The notes beneath the pieces were generated by a model that was not told where the DNA came from, did no database searches, and saw only the letters and a list, made by a program, of their open reading frames with translations. Positions 52,723-60,058 of a DNA stretch of 64,000 nucleotides are shown here, one piece after another (within the stretch, counting starts at the first letter, position 1; each line of letters opens with the position of its first letter). A program made the translations under genes and the position numbers. The DNA lies in assembly GCF_000383955.1 (NCBI RefSeq), contig NZ_KB913013.1, positions 725,694 to 789,693 on the forward strand, in the 5' to 3' direction. This DNA comes from Rudanella lutea DSM 19387 (GTDB lineage Bacteria; Bacteroidota; Bacteroidia; Cytophagales; Spirosomataceae).

Positions 52723-52836
52723 GTTACGTCTGTACAGCCCGGCCGGAAACCAAACGCCCGGTTTCGGTTGTTGGCCCTATTGTCGGTACGTTTACCCGAC
52801 CCCTATCGGAGGGCTTTGAACCCTCGCAGAGCATTT

Positions 52837-53961
52837 ATGAGCAAACACGGACGCATTCTGGTCGCCATGAGTGGCGGCATCGACTCTTCGCTGGCAGCGG
52901 TTATGCTGCACGAAGAAGGTTACGAGGTGATTGGCATGACCATGAAAACCTGGGACTATGCCTCGTCGGGCGGGACCAAAAAAGAAACCGGCTGTTGCAG
53001 CCTCGACAGTATCAACGACGCCCGCAACATCTCGGTAAGCCTTGGTTTTCCGCATTACATTCTCGACATCCGCTCCGAATTTGGCGATGCGGTCATCGAC
53101 CATTTCACGGGCGAATATATTGAGGGGCGCACCCCTAACCCCTGCGTGTTGTGCAACACCCACATCAAATGGGACGCGCTGCTCCGCCGGGCCGACCGGC
53201 TCGATTGTGAATTTATCGCAACAGGACATTATGCCAACATCAGGCAGGACTCCGAAGGTCCCTCGGCGGGTCGGTACGTAATCTCGAAAGGCGTTGATAC
53301 GCTCAAAGATCAGTCGTATGTATTGTGGGGGGTATCGCAGGAGAGTCTGAGCCGCACCAAACTGCCGTTGGGTCACCTGCGCAAGTCCGAAATTCGGGAT
53401 ATGGCCACCGACCGGGGCTTTATCGAACTCGTGACCAAGTCGGAATCGTACGAAATCTGCTTCGTGCCCGACAACGATTACCGGGGTTTTCTGAAACGGC
53501 GGATTCCGACACTGGAAGCCGAAGTTGCGGGCGGTAATTTTGTGGAAGAAGGCACCGGCCGGATTCTGGGCAAGCATGAAGGCTATCCTTTTTACACCAT
53601 CGGACAGCGGAAAGGACTGGGGATGGCTTTTGGGAAGCCGATGTTTGTGACCGAAATCCGGAAAGAAACGAACGAGGTAGTTCTGGGTGTTGATACCGAC
53701 CTATTCCGCGACGGCATGATGGTGAGCAAGCTGAATCTCCAGAAATACGCCCGGATCACCGAACCACTCGATACCGTCACCCGGGTACGTTACAAAGACC
53801 CCGGCACCCGTGCTCTGATTACCCAAACCAGCGACGATCAAATTGAGGTTCTGTTTGAGCAGGGCGTTTCGGCCATTGCGCCGGGGCAGGCGGCTGTTTT
53901 TTACGAGGGCAACGACGTAGTAGGCGGTGGCTGGATTATGAAGAGCTTCCGACAAAAATAA
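52837..53961 (+). CDS. mnmA: tRNA 2-thiouridine(34) synthase MnmA
   Basis: 374 residues from ATG 52837; the frame is open further upstream. PP-loop SGGIDSS is at 12-18. NPCVLCNTHIKWD has Cys103 and Cys106, with Cys106 at the catalytic position of NPxxxCN. A GCCSLDSINDAR segment is typical of this subtype. MnmA thiolates U34 of tRNA for Lys, Glu and Gln. The C-terminal ends next to repeat A2. Confidence 0.93.
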   Translation: MSKHGRILVAMSGGIDSSLAAVMLHEEGYEVIGMTMKTWDYASSGGTKKETGCCSLDSINDARNISVSLGFPHYILDIRSEFGDAVIDHFTGEYIEGRTPNPCVLCNTHIKWDALLRRADRLDCEFIATGHYANIRQDSEGPSAGRYVISKGVDTLKDQSYVLWGVSQESLSRTKLPLGHLRKSEIRDMATDRGFIELVTKSESYEICFVPDNDYRGFLKRRIPTLEAEVAGGNFVEEGTGRILGKHEGYPFYTIGQRKGLGMAFGKPMFVTEIRKETNEVVLGVDTDLFRDGMMVSKLNLQKYARITEPLDTVTRVRYKDPGTRALITQTSDDQIEVLFEQGVSAIAPGQAAVFYEGNDVVGGGWIMKSFRQK

Positions 53962-54047
53962 AGAGTGAAAGAGTGAGTGTGCAACCACGCTCACTCTTTC
54001 ACTCTTTCGCTCTTTCACCGCCCGGCGGCCCGGTCTTTCACTCTTCC
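53962..54047. repeat. Octamer palindrome A2 between convergent genes
   Basis: AGAGTGAAAGAGTGAGTG (53962-53979) pairs with its complement in 53989-54018. A further copy (54034-54047) overlaps the end of the sterol desaturase gene and encodes its LVEE residues and stop. It starts on the base after the mnmA stop. Confidence 0.85.
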
Positions 54048-54904
54048 ACTAATTCTTTTTTGTCCCGCTCCCCCACCGGTGGGCGGTACTGTTGGAACGG
54101 TACTTTCAGAATACCACCGATATGGTCGTGCTCGTGTGGGTCAGGGTGGGTATCTAAGCCATACACCAGCCGGCGGCCCTCCTCCCGCGCAAACGTCCCG
54201 AAAATCCAGTCCCAATACGGAAAAATGTTCCCGTAGTTGGTATTCGACAAGGGCAGCACGTAATGATGATGCACATGGTGCATATTGGGCGTAACCACCA
54301 CCAGCCCCAGTAACCGGTCGGCCCAGCGAGGTAACTCAATATTGGCATGGTTGAACTGCGACAACACTACCGATAGCGACTGGTACATAAAAACCAGCCA
54401 CATGGGCGCCCCCGTGACCACAACGGCCACCAGCGTAAACACAAACCGAATCACACTTTCGCCCGGATGGTGCCGGTTAGCGGTTGTGGTGTCGACGTAC
54501 TGATCGGAATGATGCACTGAATGAAACTGCCACATCCATTTTACTTGGTGCTCTGTCCAGTGTGCCAGCCACGCCCCAATCAGGTCGAGAAGTAACAGCC
54601 CCACCAGTGCTTCGGCCCAAAGTGGCAAATTGAGCCAGGGCAATACGCCCACCCGACTGGCTACCGCCCAATCGCTGGTTTTCACGAGCAGAAACGCAAG
54701 GCAGAAATTGACTACGATGGTCGTGAGCGTAAAAAAGAAGTTGATACCGGCATGCCGAGCTTTGCGGTAGCCAGGCGTCGACTGATCGAAGCGAAATAAG
54801 GGTACAGCACTCTCCAGAAGCCAGAAAAATGTAATACCACCCACCAAAATCAGGCTCCTGTGCAACGACGGAATCGTTTCAAAATACTTAACGACTTGTT
54901 CCAT
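54038..54904 (-). CDS. Sterol desaturase/fatty acid hydroxylase family protein
   Basis: 288 residues from ATG 54904. The iron-binding His boxes are HWTEHQ, HSVHHSD with NRHH, and HHVHHHY. Four or more hydrophobic segments. The family hydroxylates or desaturates lipids in the membrane. The substrate is unknown. The final VEE residues come from repeat A2. Confidence 0.88.
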   Translation of the reverse strand: MEQVVKYFETIPSLHRSLILVGGITFFWLLESAVPLFRFDQSTPGYRKARHAGINFFFTLTTIVVNFCLAFLLVKTSDWAVASRVGVLPWLNLPLWAEALVGLLLLDLIGAWLAHWTEHQVKWMWQFHSVHHSDQYVDTTTANRHHPGESVIRFVFTLVAVVVTGAPMWLVFMYQSLSVVLSQFNHANIELPRWADRLLGLVVVTPNMHHVHHHYVLPLSNTNYGNIFPYWDWIFGTFAREEGRRLVYGLDTHPDPHEHDHIGGILKVPFQQYRPPVGERDKKELVEE

Positions 54905-55018
54905 ACTTATTGTGAATTTCTCCTGAGTAAAAAACAAAAATAACTCAGAAAAACCACAAATCATTTAGGGGATGGCCTCTATTTCAGCAGGTCCTCTGCC
55001 CAAATCCGTTATTCTGCC

Positions 55019-56083
55019 CTACCCCTGCCGGGCCTGCTCTTCCACCTTAACCTCGTCGGCTACGGCCTCTACGCGTTGTTGCCGATTTTGGCGTTCAAAC
55101 ACGTCCATCAGCACAATGAAGTAAGAGAGCAACAACGGTCCGATAACCAGACCCAAAATGCCGAAAATCGGTACCCCAAGCACAATACCCGTAAGCGTAA
55201 TGAGCGGGTGCACATCGCCCATGCGTTTGGCGAGCAGAATTCGCAACAGGTTGTCGATGTTGATAATCACGATCAGGCCAACCAGCAGAATCCCCAGCCC
55301 CTGCCCGGTTTCGTTTTGCGAAAATTTGATGAGTGCTGCCGGGCCCCATACCAACGGGGTACCCAATACCGGTATAAATGCCATAAAAAAGGCAATCATT
55401 CCCCAGAATGCCGGGTCGGGCGTACCAAAAATCCAGAGCGTTACCCCGGTCAGAATGGCTTGCACAAACGAAACCACTGCCTGACCAATCACGTTGGCGT
55501 TGACGTTGTTCTTGAGTGATTCGCCCAGTTCGTTGAGGGTTTTCTGCTCAAAAGGCAGGTAGCGCTGTAAGCCTTTCATAAAGGTTTTTTCCTCCATGAA
55601 CATGAAATACAGGGCAAAATACAGCAGGCCCAGAATGACCACAAAGTCGAGTGTACCGCCCAGAATAGACGGAAACTGCTTACTGGCAAAGGAAGCCCCC
55701 TCGGTTACCAGCTGCCGCACATTCTGTTGGGTTGTCAGCTTGAAACCGGTGGCTTTTTCGAGTTGGTTCACCAAGTCCAGAATCTCCTGCGGGTTACGGG
55801 CGTAAACCTGAATACGGTCTACGAGCAACACACTCAGCACGGCAAAAGGCAGAATAATGACAATGAGCGAAAACAGCATGAGCAACACGGTCACCAGCCG
55901 CTTATTCCACTTCTTTTTCTGCGTCAGCGAATGAAACCAGGGGCGAAACACCACAAAAAGGATAGCCGCCCCCAGAAAGGCGGTCGCATACTGACGTAAC
56001 CCGGCAATGATGAATCCGGCAATAACTACCAGACTGGTAATGAGCAAAATACGCTGTTGGCGTGGCGTGTAAATATTGGCCAT
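55019..56083 (-). CDS. AI-2E family transporter
   Basis: 354 residues. The first helices (ITSLVVIAGFIIAGLRQYAT; LGAAILFVVFRPWF) and a later hydrophobic half (ILTGVTLWIFGTPDPAFWGMIAFFMAFIPVLGTP, GILLVGLIVIINIDNLLRILL) match the PerM/TqsA type. Members export AI-2 or ions; the role here is unknown. The gene stands alone, minus strand. Confidence 0.9.
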   Translation of the reverse strand: MANIYTPRQQRILLITSLVVIAGFIIAGLRQYATAFLGAAILFVVFRPWFHSLTQKKKWNKRLVTVLLMLFSLIVIILPFAVLSVLLVDRIQVYARNPQEILDLVNQLEKATGFKLTTQQNVRQLVTEGASFASKQFPSILGGTLDFVVILGLLYFALYFMFMEEKTFMKGLQRYLPFEQKTLNELGESLKNNVNANVIGQAVVSFVQAILTGVTLWIFGTPDPAFWGMIAFFMAFIPVLGTPLVWGPAALIKFSQNETGQGLGILLVGLIVIINIDNLLRILLAKRMGDVHPLITLTGIVLGVPIFGILGLVIGPLLLSYFIVLMDVFERQNRQQRVEAVADEVKVEEQARQG

Positions 56084-56115
56084 AGTAAAAAGTACGCAAT
56101 AAGATTCCCCGTATG

Positions 56116-56151
56116 AGAAGCTGTTTGAAGGGGATTATACAAACAGCTTCT
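56116..56151. other. Twelve-bp perfect inverted repeat between sdaA and the AI-2E gene
   Basis: AGAAGCTGTTTG (56116-56127) and CAAACAGCTTCT (56140-56151) with a 12-base loop. No T-run; it lies 60 bp after the sdaA stop. Confidence 0.55.
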
Positions 56152-56210
56152 TAACGTCCGACCGGTAAGGTAGTTCGTTTTACGGGTAAAATCTGAGCCA
56201 ACAGCCTCAG

Positions 56211-57602
56211 TTAGCACTCAGTAGCACTCAGGGCCAGGCCAGCTTCCGATGTTTCCTTGTACTTCGTCGACATGTCGCGGCCGGTGGCTTTCATTACTTT
56301 CACGACTGCATCGAGCGAGATTTTCTGGTCGGAGGGCGTACCAGCTGTAGCCAGCAGAAAAGCGTTGTACGCCTTTACGGCTCCCATCGCGTTGCGTTCG
56401 ATGCAGGGGATCTGCACATAGCCGCCAATGGGGTCGCAGGTCATACCCAGGTGGTGCTCAATGCCAATTTCGGCCGCAGCCTCTACGGCTTCAATGGTTT
56501 TGCCAGCGCACTCGGTCAGAAACGCCCCACCCATTGCCGAAGCCGTGCCGATTTCGCCCATGCAGCCCATTTCGGCCCCCGAAATACTCGCATTGTGTTT
56601 TACCAGAAACCCAACCGCGGCCGCAGCCCACATGCCCCGGCGGAGCGTAGCCCGGTCGTAATGAAAATGGTTCTTGGCCAGATAGGTCAATCCCGGAATC
56701 ACGCCCGATGCCCCCGAGGTTGGGGCCGTCACAACAATCCCCCCGGCTGCGTTTTCTTCGGAAGCCGCCAGACAGTACGCATTCAGAAAAATCAGAAAGC
56801 TGTCGCTCGTTTGAGCGAGCCCCTTCGCCTGCGCGTAAAGCATCGGGGCCTTACGCCGAAGCCGGATATTGCCCGGCAGGGTGCCTTTTTGCCGGAGTCC
56901 CCGCCGAACAGCACGGTGCATTACGTCGAGTAGCTGATCAATCCGGCGATTAATTTCTTTTTCCGAAGCGCTCGTGATGGCCTTTTCGTTGGCCAGCATG
57001 AGCTGTTCGAGCGTCATCCGGTTTGCTTTCAGGTGCGCTTTCAGCTCCTTCATGGTCTGGTACGGATACGGCACCGTAACCGAGTTGGCGGGCGTTTCGG
57101 GTTCGCCTTTCCGAATCACAAACCCGCCCCCAATGGAATAATATTCTTCCTCGGCTAAGGTGCTGCCCCCTGCCTCGGTCAACCGCAGGATCATGGTATT
57201 TGCGTAGGGCAATCGAAACGGCGGTTTACGCTCAAAATGAATATTGGCTGGCCCAACCTCAATTGTTTTCACGCCCAACTCGACGGGATAGGTCACCGTT
57301 TCGTCGCTCAACAAAGCCAGCAACCCATCAGGGTCGGTAGTTTCGGGTTGCCAGCCGAGCAGCCCGGCCACTACGGCGCGGTCGGTGCCGTGCCCTTTGC
57401 CGGTTGCACTGAGCGAGCCGTACAAATGAATATGAATCTCGGAAGCGCGGTCGAGGGTTTCAGCGGGCAATTGTGTCATCCGCTGCCGAAAATCGAAGCT
57501 GGCCTTCATGGGTCCAATGGTATGCGAACTCGACGGACCGGGGCCGATCTTAAACAGGTCAAACAAAGAGGTCGTGATGACCGGTGTAGGTACTGAACTC
57601 AT
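56211..57602 (-). CDS. sdaA: L-serine ammonia-lyase (SdaA, iron-sulfur)
   Basis: 463 residues, single chain with N-terminal SDH beta domain (IGPGPSSSHTIGPMKA) and C-terminal alpha domain. Iron-sulfur Cys residues lie in GCMGEIG and TCDPIGGYVQIPC. The chain ends in Cys, as in the Legionella enzyme where the C-terminal Cys fills the fourth cluster site. It converts serine to pyruvate and ammonia. Cytoplasmic. Confidence 0.95.
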   Translation of the reverse strand: MSSVPTPVITTSLFDLFKIGPGPSSSHTIGPMKASFDFRQRMTQLPAETLDRASEIHIHLYGSLSATGKGHGTDRAVVAGLLGWQPETTDPDGLLALLSDETVTYPVELGVKTIEVGPANIHFERKPPFRLPYANTMILRLTEAGGSTLAEEEYYSIGGGFVIRKGEPETPANSVTVPYPYQTMKELKAHLKANRMTLEQLMLANEKAITSASEKEINRRIDQLLDVMHRAVRRGLRQKGTLPGNIRLRRKAPMLYAQAKGLAQTSDSFLIFLNAYCLAASEENAAGGIVVTAPTSGASGVIPGLTYLAKNHFHYDRATLRRGMWAAAAVGFLVKHNASISGAEMGCMGEIGTASAMGGAFLTECAGKTIEAVEAAAEIGIEHHLGMTCDPIGGYVQIPCIERNAMGAVKAYNAFLLATAGTPSDQKISLDAVVKVMKATGRDMSTKYKETSEAGLALSATEC

Positions 57603-57640
57603 TGAAATAGATTCTCAAATTGATGAAGCGCCTAAACATA

Positions 57641-57669
57641 CAAAAAACGCGAGAGCAAAGCCTCGCGTT
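57641..57669 (-). terminator. Terminator of the DUF6268 gene
   Basis: AACGCGAG pairs with CTCGCGTT over an eight-base loop (57646-57653/57662-57669), with a T-run on the minus strand. Confidence 0.85.
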
Positions 57670-57711
57670 CTGGAGAAATTGTGTGTATTGCCCCGGCAAC
57701 CGCAGTTAAAC

Positions 57712-58764
57712 TTACGGGCTCACTAAGTTCAAACTCACGTTGATGTACGGAGCATTGCGCAGGGTATTGGCAAAAAGCGGCTTTTCGTTGGCCACCGGAT
57801 TTTGTGTACCCAGCACATCGTACCGCCAGTTGATGGCCATACCGCCCTGCACCGCCAGCCAGACAAACCCTTTCAGTTTGCGCTCGTAGTTCAGGCGCGG
57901 CTTTATTTCGCTTCGGCGTACAAACCAATCGGTATTACGGCCCGCATTATTGCTCAGAAAGAATGAGTTTCCTTCCAGTTCGTACCCAAACGAGAGCAGG
58001 GCATTGGTGCCAAAATTGCGCCGGATGGCCGCCCGGGCGGGCAAAATGGCCTCAACACCCCATTTCGGGCTGAAGGTGCGGTTGTAAAATAAGACCGGAA
58101 TATGCAGCAGGTCGCCCCCGCGATAGGTGCGGGTCAGGCCAAGACCCCACATAAAATTGTCATCTTTTTTCCAGCCGAAAATAGCCGTGCCGCTGTACGT
58201 CAGATGCTTGTTACGCAGGTCCGATAAGGCCCGGTAGTTCCCGTTGGCATCGGCGTTGGCCTGTACAATCAGGAAATGGGTGTTATTGAGCGGTTTGAAT
58301 ACCGTAGCATTGACACCCGCCGTACGCAGCCCCTGCTCCAGTGCCCCTTTCAGGCCCGTTGGTGCCGATAAATTGGTTCGGATGCCCGTATTCCAGTACG
58401 AAACGCCCAGATTCAGGATAAAATTGGAGCGCGAAATCACGGGTGTGTTATACGCCAGCCGAAGCCCCCGGTAAGCCGTAAGCCGGGCGTCGGTGATTGA
58501 GGCCCCTCCTTCCGGGCTACCCACTGAGGTTAACTGAGGGCCAAACTGTGCTTCGTACCCGACCGAGATCAGGCGTGTGGGCGACATGTACAGCACTTTT
58601 TGGGTAGCAAAAGTTTTCACCTTGCGGTCGTCGGCATCCGAAAACTCGTCGAAGTTGAGGTCTTCGGGTGGGGCCGAGGTGGTATCGGCCGGGGTGGTTT
58701 GGGCAGTAGCCGTGTTATACGTCAAGCAGGCCAGAGCTAGCAGTTTGATGAAGCGAGAATACAT
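57712..58764 (-). CDS. DUF6268-type outer-membrane beta-barrel protein
   Basis: 350 residues with signal peptide (LLALACLTYNTATAQ). The mature part has alternating beta strands, e.g. SNFILNLGVSYWNTGIR and GVEAILPARAAIRRNFG, ending in an aromatic/hydrophobic segment (APYINVSLNLVSP). The family is common in Bacteroidota; function unknown. Downstream of the DUF2147 gene by 26 bp, same strand, so probably one unit. Confidence 0.75.
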   Translation of the reverse strand: MYSRFIKLLALACLTYNTATAQTTPADTTSAPPEDLNFDEFSDADDRKVKTFATQKVLYMSPTRLISVGYEAQFGPQLTSVGSPEGGASITDARLTAYRGLRLAYNTPVISRSNFILNLGVSYWNTGIRTNLSAPTGLKGALEQGLRTAGVNATVFKPLNNTHFLIVQANADANGNYRALSDLRNKHLTYSGTAIFGWKKDDNFMWGLGLTRTYRGGDLLHIPVLFYNRTFSPKWGVEAILPARAAIRRNFGTNALLSFGYELEGNSFFLSNNAGRNTDWFVRRSEIKPRLNYERKLKGFVWLAVQGGMAINWRYDVLGTQNPVANEKPLFANTLRNAPYINVSLNLVSP

Positions 58765-58790
58765 ACGTACGATGGGAGGTACTGAACAAT

Positions 58791-59243
58791 CTATTTTTTG
58801 ACTTGCCGTTTCCAGACGTCGGTCCGGCCGAACATGGATACGCCGATATAGCCGCGTACTTCGAGCGTATTCTCGTCGACGAGCTTCATTTCACAGGCAT
58901 AATCGTTGCCGTTTTTTGGATCGTAGATACGGCCATCTTCCCATTTGTTTTCGCCCTTGTAGGCAAAGTCGCGCAGGTTTTCGAGGCCTTTGAGCGGGCG
59001 ATTACGCAGGTTTGCTTCCGGGTTGTTAACATCCGTTCGGGGTTTACCGGCGTCGTCGTTGGGCACTTTTAGCCATACAATTCGCCCAAAATACTTATCC
59101 CCCTTTTTGTAAATCTGCACCATACCGGTGCCTTCCCCATTTTTCCAGACGCCCAGTACCGCATCAGGATTGTTGGCGCGGGCTGTGAGCGTAGCCAGTA
59201 GTAAGAATGAGGCAAGCCAAAAACTTTTCAGTCGTGTAATCAT
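58791..59243 (-). CDS. DUF2147-family secreted protein
   Basis: 150 residues from ATG 59243. Signal peptide (LKSFWLASFLLLATLTARA), then NPDAVLGVWKNGEGTGMVQIYK, YFGRIVWLK and NPKNGNDYACEMKL, ending in RGYIGVSMFGRTDVWKR. This is the DUF2147 beta-barrel-like pattern, thought to bind ligands. Its function is unknown. Upstream of the DUF6268 gene. Confidence 0.85.
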   Translation of the reverse strand: MITRLKSFWLASFLLLATLTARANNPDAVLGVWKNGEGTGMVQIYKKGDKYFGRIVWLKVPNDDAGKPRTDVNNPEANLRNRPLKGLENLRDFAYKGENKWEDGRIYDPKNGNDYACEMKLVDENTLEVRGYIGVSMFGRTDVWKRQVKK

Positions 59244-59321
59244 GGTTCTGTGGTTAATGAATATACCAGAAACGACACTTTTACTTTTTTGTTTAAAAGT
59301 AATGCTATCATTTTTTACAAA

Positions 59322-59355
59322 AGTAAAGGGTAAGGCTTTCACCTTACCCTTTACT
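59322..59355 (-). terminator. Terminator of the glycosylase/M14 unit
   Basis: AGTAAAGGGTAAGG pairs perfectly with CCTTACCCTTTACT over CTTTCA, with TTTTGT following on the minus strand. Confidence 0.85.
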
Positions 59356-59377
59356 CGTGACTATTCCACCCGGGTGG

Positions 59378-60058
59378 TTATCCTTCTTCGCTTACCGGTC
59401 GGGGTTGCCAGCGCCAAAGGTACCGGCAGGCCAGGGTCCGGTACGGTCGCCAGGGTTCGGCGATTTCGTGTAACCGACGGTACAGCGGTCGGCCGGTTTC
59501 GGTGAGCCCATAGGCCCGGACCATCTTTTGCCGAATCACCAGATCATCGACGGGCAACACATCGGGCCGGTCGAGCACAAACATCAGCAGCATTTCAACG
59601 GTCCACCGACCAACGCCCTTGATCGGAATAAGGTAATGGATCACCTCTTCGTCGGTCAGAGCATCGAAAAACGGCCGATCCATTCGGTTGGCCAGTGCAA
59701 ACTCGGCGACGCTACGCAGGTAGCCTATTTTTTGAAACGACAACCCTGCACTGCGCAGTTCTTCGGGCGTTTTGGCCAGCAACCGCACCGGGTCGGGGTA
59801 GCCCTCGGCCGGGGTTCCCGCACCCGACAAGGGTAGGTCGGGTGCGGGGGTCGGGTCGAGAAACAAGAGCCGGAATTTCCGGAAAATAGCGTCGGCTGCC
59901 TTCACCGAAATCTGCTGCGACACAATGCTTTCCAGCAGGGCCAGATACACATCGTCGTTCCAGTCGTAAAACGCCTTCGGAAGGGGCGTTTCGGCAATAA
60001 TTTTACCCATAACCGGGTCATTGGCCAGATGGCTCAGGGCAGCGTCGGCAGGGATCAT
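59378..60058 (-). CDS. HhH-GPD DNA glycosylase (AlkA-like 3-methyladenine type)
   Basis: 226 residues. The helix-hairpin-helix PIKGVGRWTVEML (145-157) and the catalytic Asp in LPVDDLVIRQ (D171 or D172) mark the HhH-GPD superfamily, in the AlkA subgroup because no iron-sulfur Cys motif is present. It removes alkylated bases. Its start overlaps the M14 stop by four bases. Confidence 0.9.
   Translation of the reverse strand: MIPADAALSHLANDPVMGKIIAETPLPKAFYDWNDDVYLALLESIVSQQISVKAADAIFRKFRLLFLDPTPAPDLPLSGAGTPAEGYPDPVRLLAKTPEELRSAGLSFQKIGYLRSVAEFALANRMDRPFFDALTDEEVIHYLIPIKGVGRWTVEMLLMFVLDRPDVLPVDDLVIRQKMVRAYGLTETGRPLYRRLHEIAEPWRPYRTLACRYLWRWQPRPVSEEG

Noticed and set aside
52792-53577. 261-residue minus-strand ORF opposite mnmA
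   Set aside because: MnmA motifs are intact on the plus strand; the minus ORF has no recognisable fold.
56116-56151. Intrinsic terminator of sdaA
   Set aside because: The stem is perfect but no T-run follows on the minus strand, so it is listed only as an inverted repeat.
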